NCBI GenBank assembly: GCA_900313615.1
Contig: OMRP01000009.1
Location: 86,316-150,315, forward strand
DNA from: an uncultured Prevotellaceae bacterium
Lineage (GTDB): Bacteria > Bacteroidota > Bacteroidia > Bacteroidales > Bacteroidaceae
Length of the DNA stretch: 64,000 nt
Reading direction: 5' to 3'
The position numbers and the translations under genes are program-made. The notes beneath the pieces are model-generated. The model worked only from the letters and a program-made list of their open reading frames with translations. It did no database searches and was not told where the DNA came from. This document shows, one piece after another, positions 63,880-64,000 of the stretch (position 1 is its first letter; the number at the start of each line of letters is the position of its first letter).

Positions 63880-64000
63880 TGGTGTGTTTTCTGCGTTTTT
63901 CAGACCTATAGCTCATTTTGCATGGTGAAACATGCGTGTAAGTCCTATAAATACAGGTGTTTTGAGAGATCAAGCTATCTTCAAGGCAAAATCGACGAGT
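63880..64000. other. Upstream region of the hybrid regulator, no gene seen
   Basis: The last 121 bp hold no reading frame I can support and no full promoter match on either strand. It presumably contains the control region of the hybrid regulator. Confidence 0.4.

Overview
The window looks like chromosome from a Bacteroidota bacterium of the Prevotella/Bacteroides group. The evidence is a SusC/SusD pair, NigD-like and PASTA-domain proteins, type IX secretion (T9SS) sorting tails, a hybrid one-protein two-component regulator, and promoters of the Bacteroidota type (TTTG, 19-21 bp, TAnnTTTG). Names such as DUF6057 and TANFOR are recalled family names, not search results.

Layout. 1-8.8 kb (minus strand): the start of an M6-like metalloprotease, then an operon holding two copies of a pair, a DUF6057 membrane protein plus a beta-propeller lipoprotein with one CxxCH haem motif, and ending in a histidine-acid phosphatase. 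8.9-15.5 kb: a SusC/SusD/lipoprotein operon with a long leader. 15.5-17.8 kb: divergent kbl and threonine dehydrogenase genes (threonine to glycine plus acetyl-CoA). 17.9-22.8 kb: an operon of PASTA protein, rluD, ddl, acyltransferase and NigD-like lipoprotein. 23.1-33.4 kb: housekeeping genes rpmH, efp, a glycosyltransferase, radC, a MIP18-type Fe-S factor, lpxH, ackA/pta, folP-cdaA, murF and tRNA-Pro(CGG). A promoter-to-terminator unit without a convincing reading frame (candidate sRNA) lies between lpxH and ackA.

33.9-63.9 kb is the accessory highlight. A hybrid sensor kinase/AraC regulator and a stand-alone AraC protein sit upstream of seven co-directional genes for envelope or surface proteins: two paralogous proteins with T9SS type A tails, an outer-membrane beta-barrel, a 4438-residue giant with a TANFOR-like N-terminus and five BspA-like leucine-rich modules, a fibronectin-III-type protein, and two lipoproteins. 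It reads as one regulated surface-structure locus.

The spacers between genes are unusually rich in short repetitive 'word' sequences. At least two of these form discrete dispersed elements with small hairpin cores, and some run into coding sequence. The tRNA-Pro 3' end is present three times in tandem.
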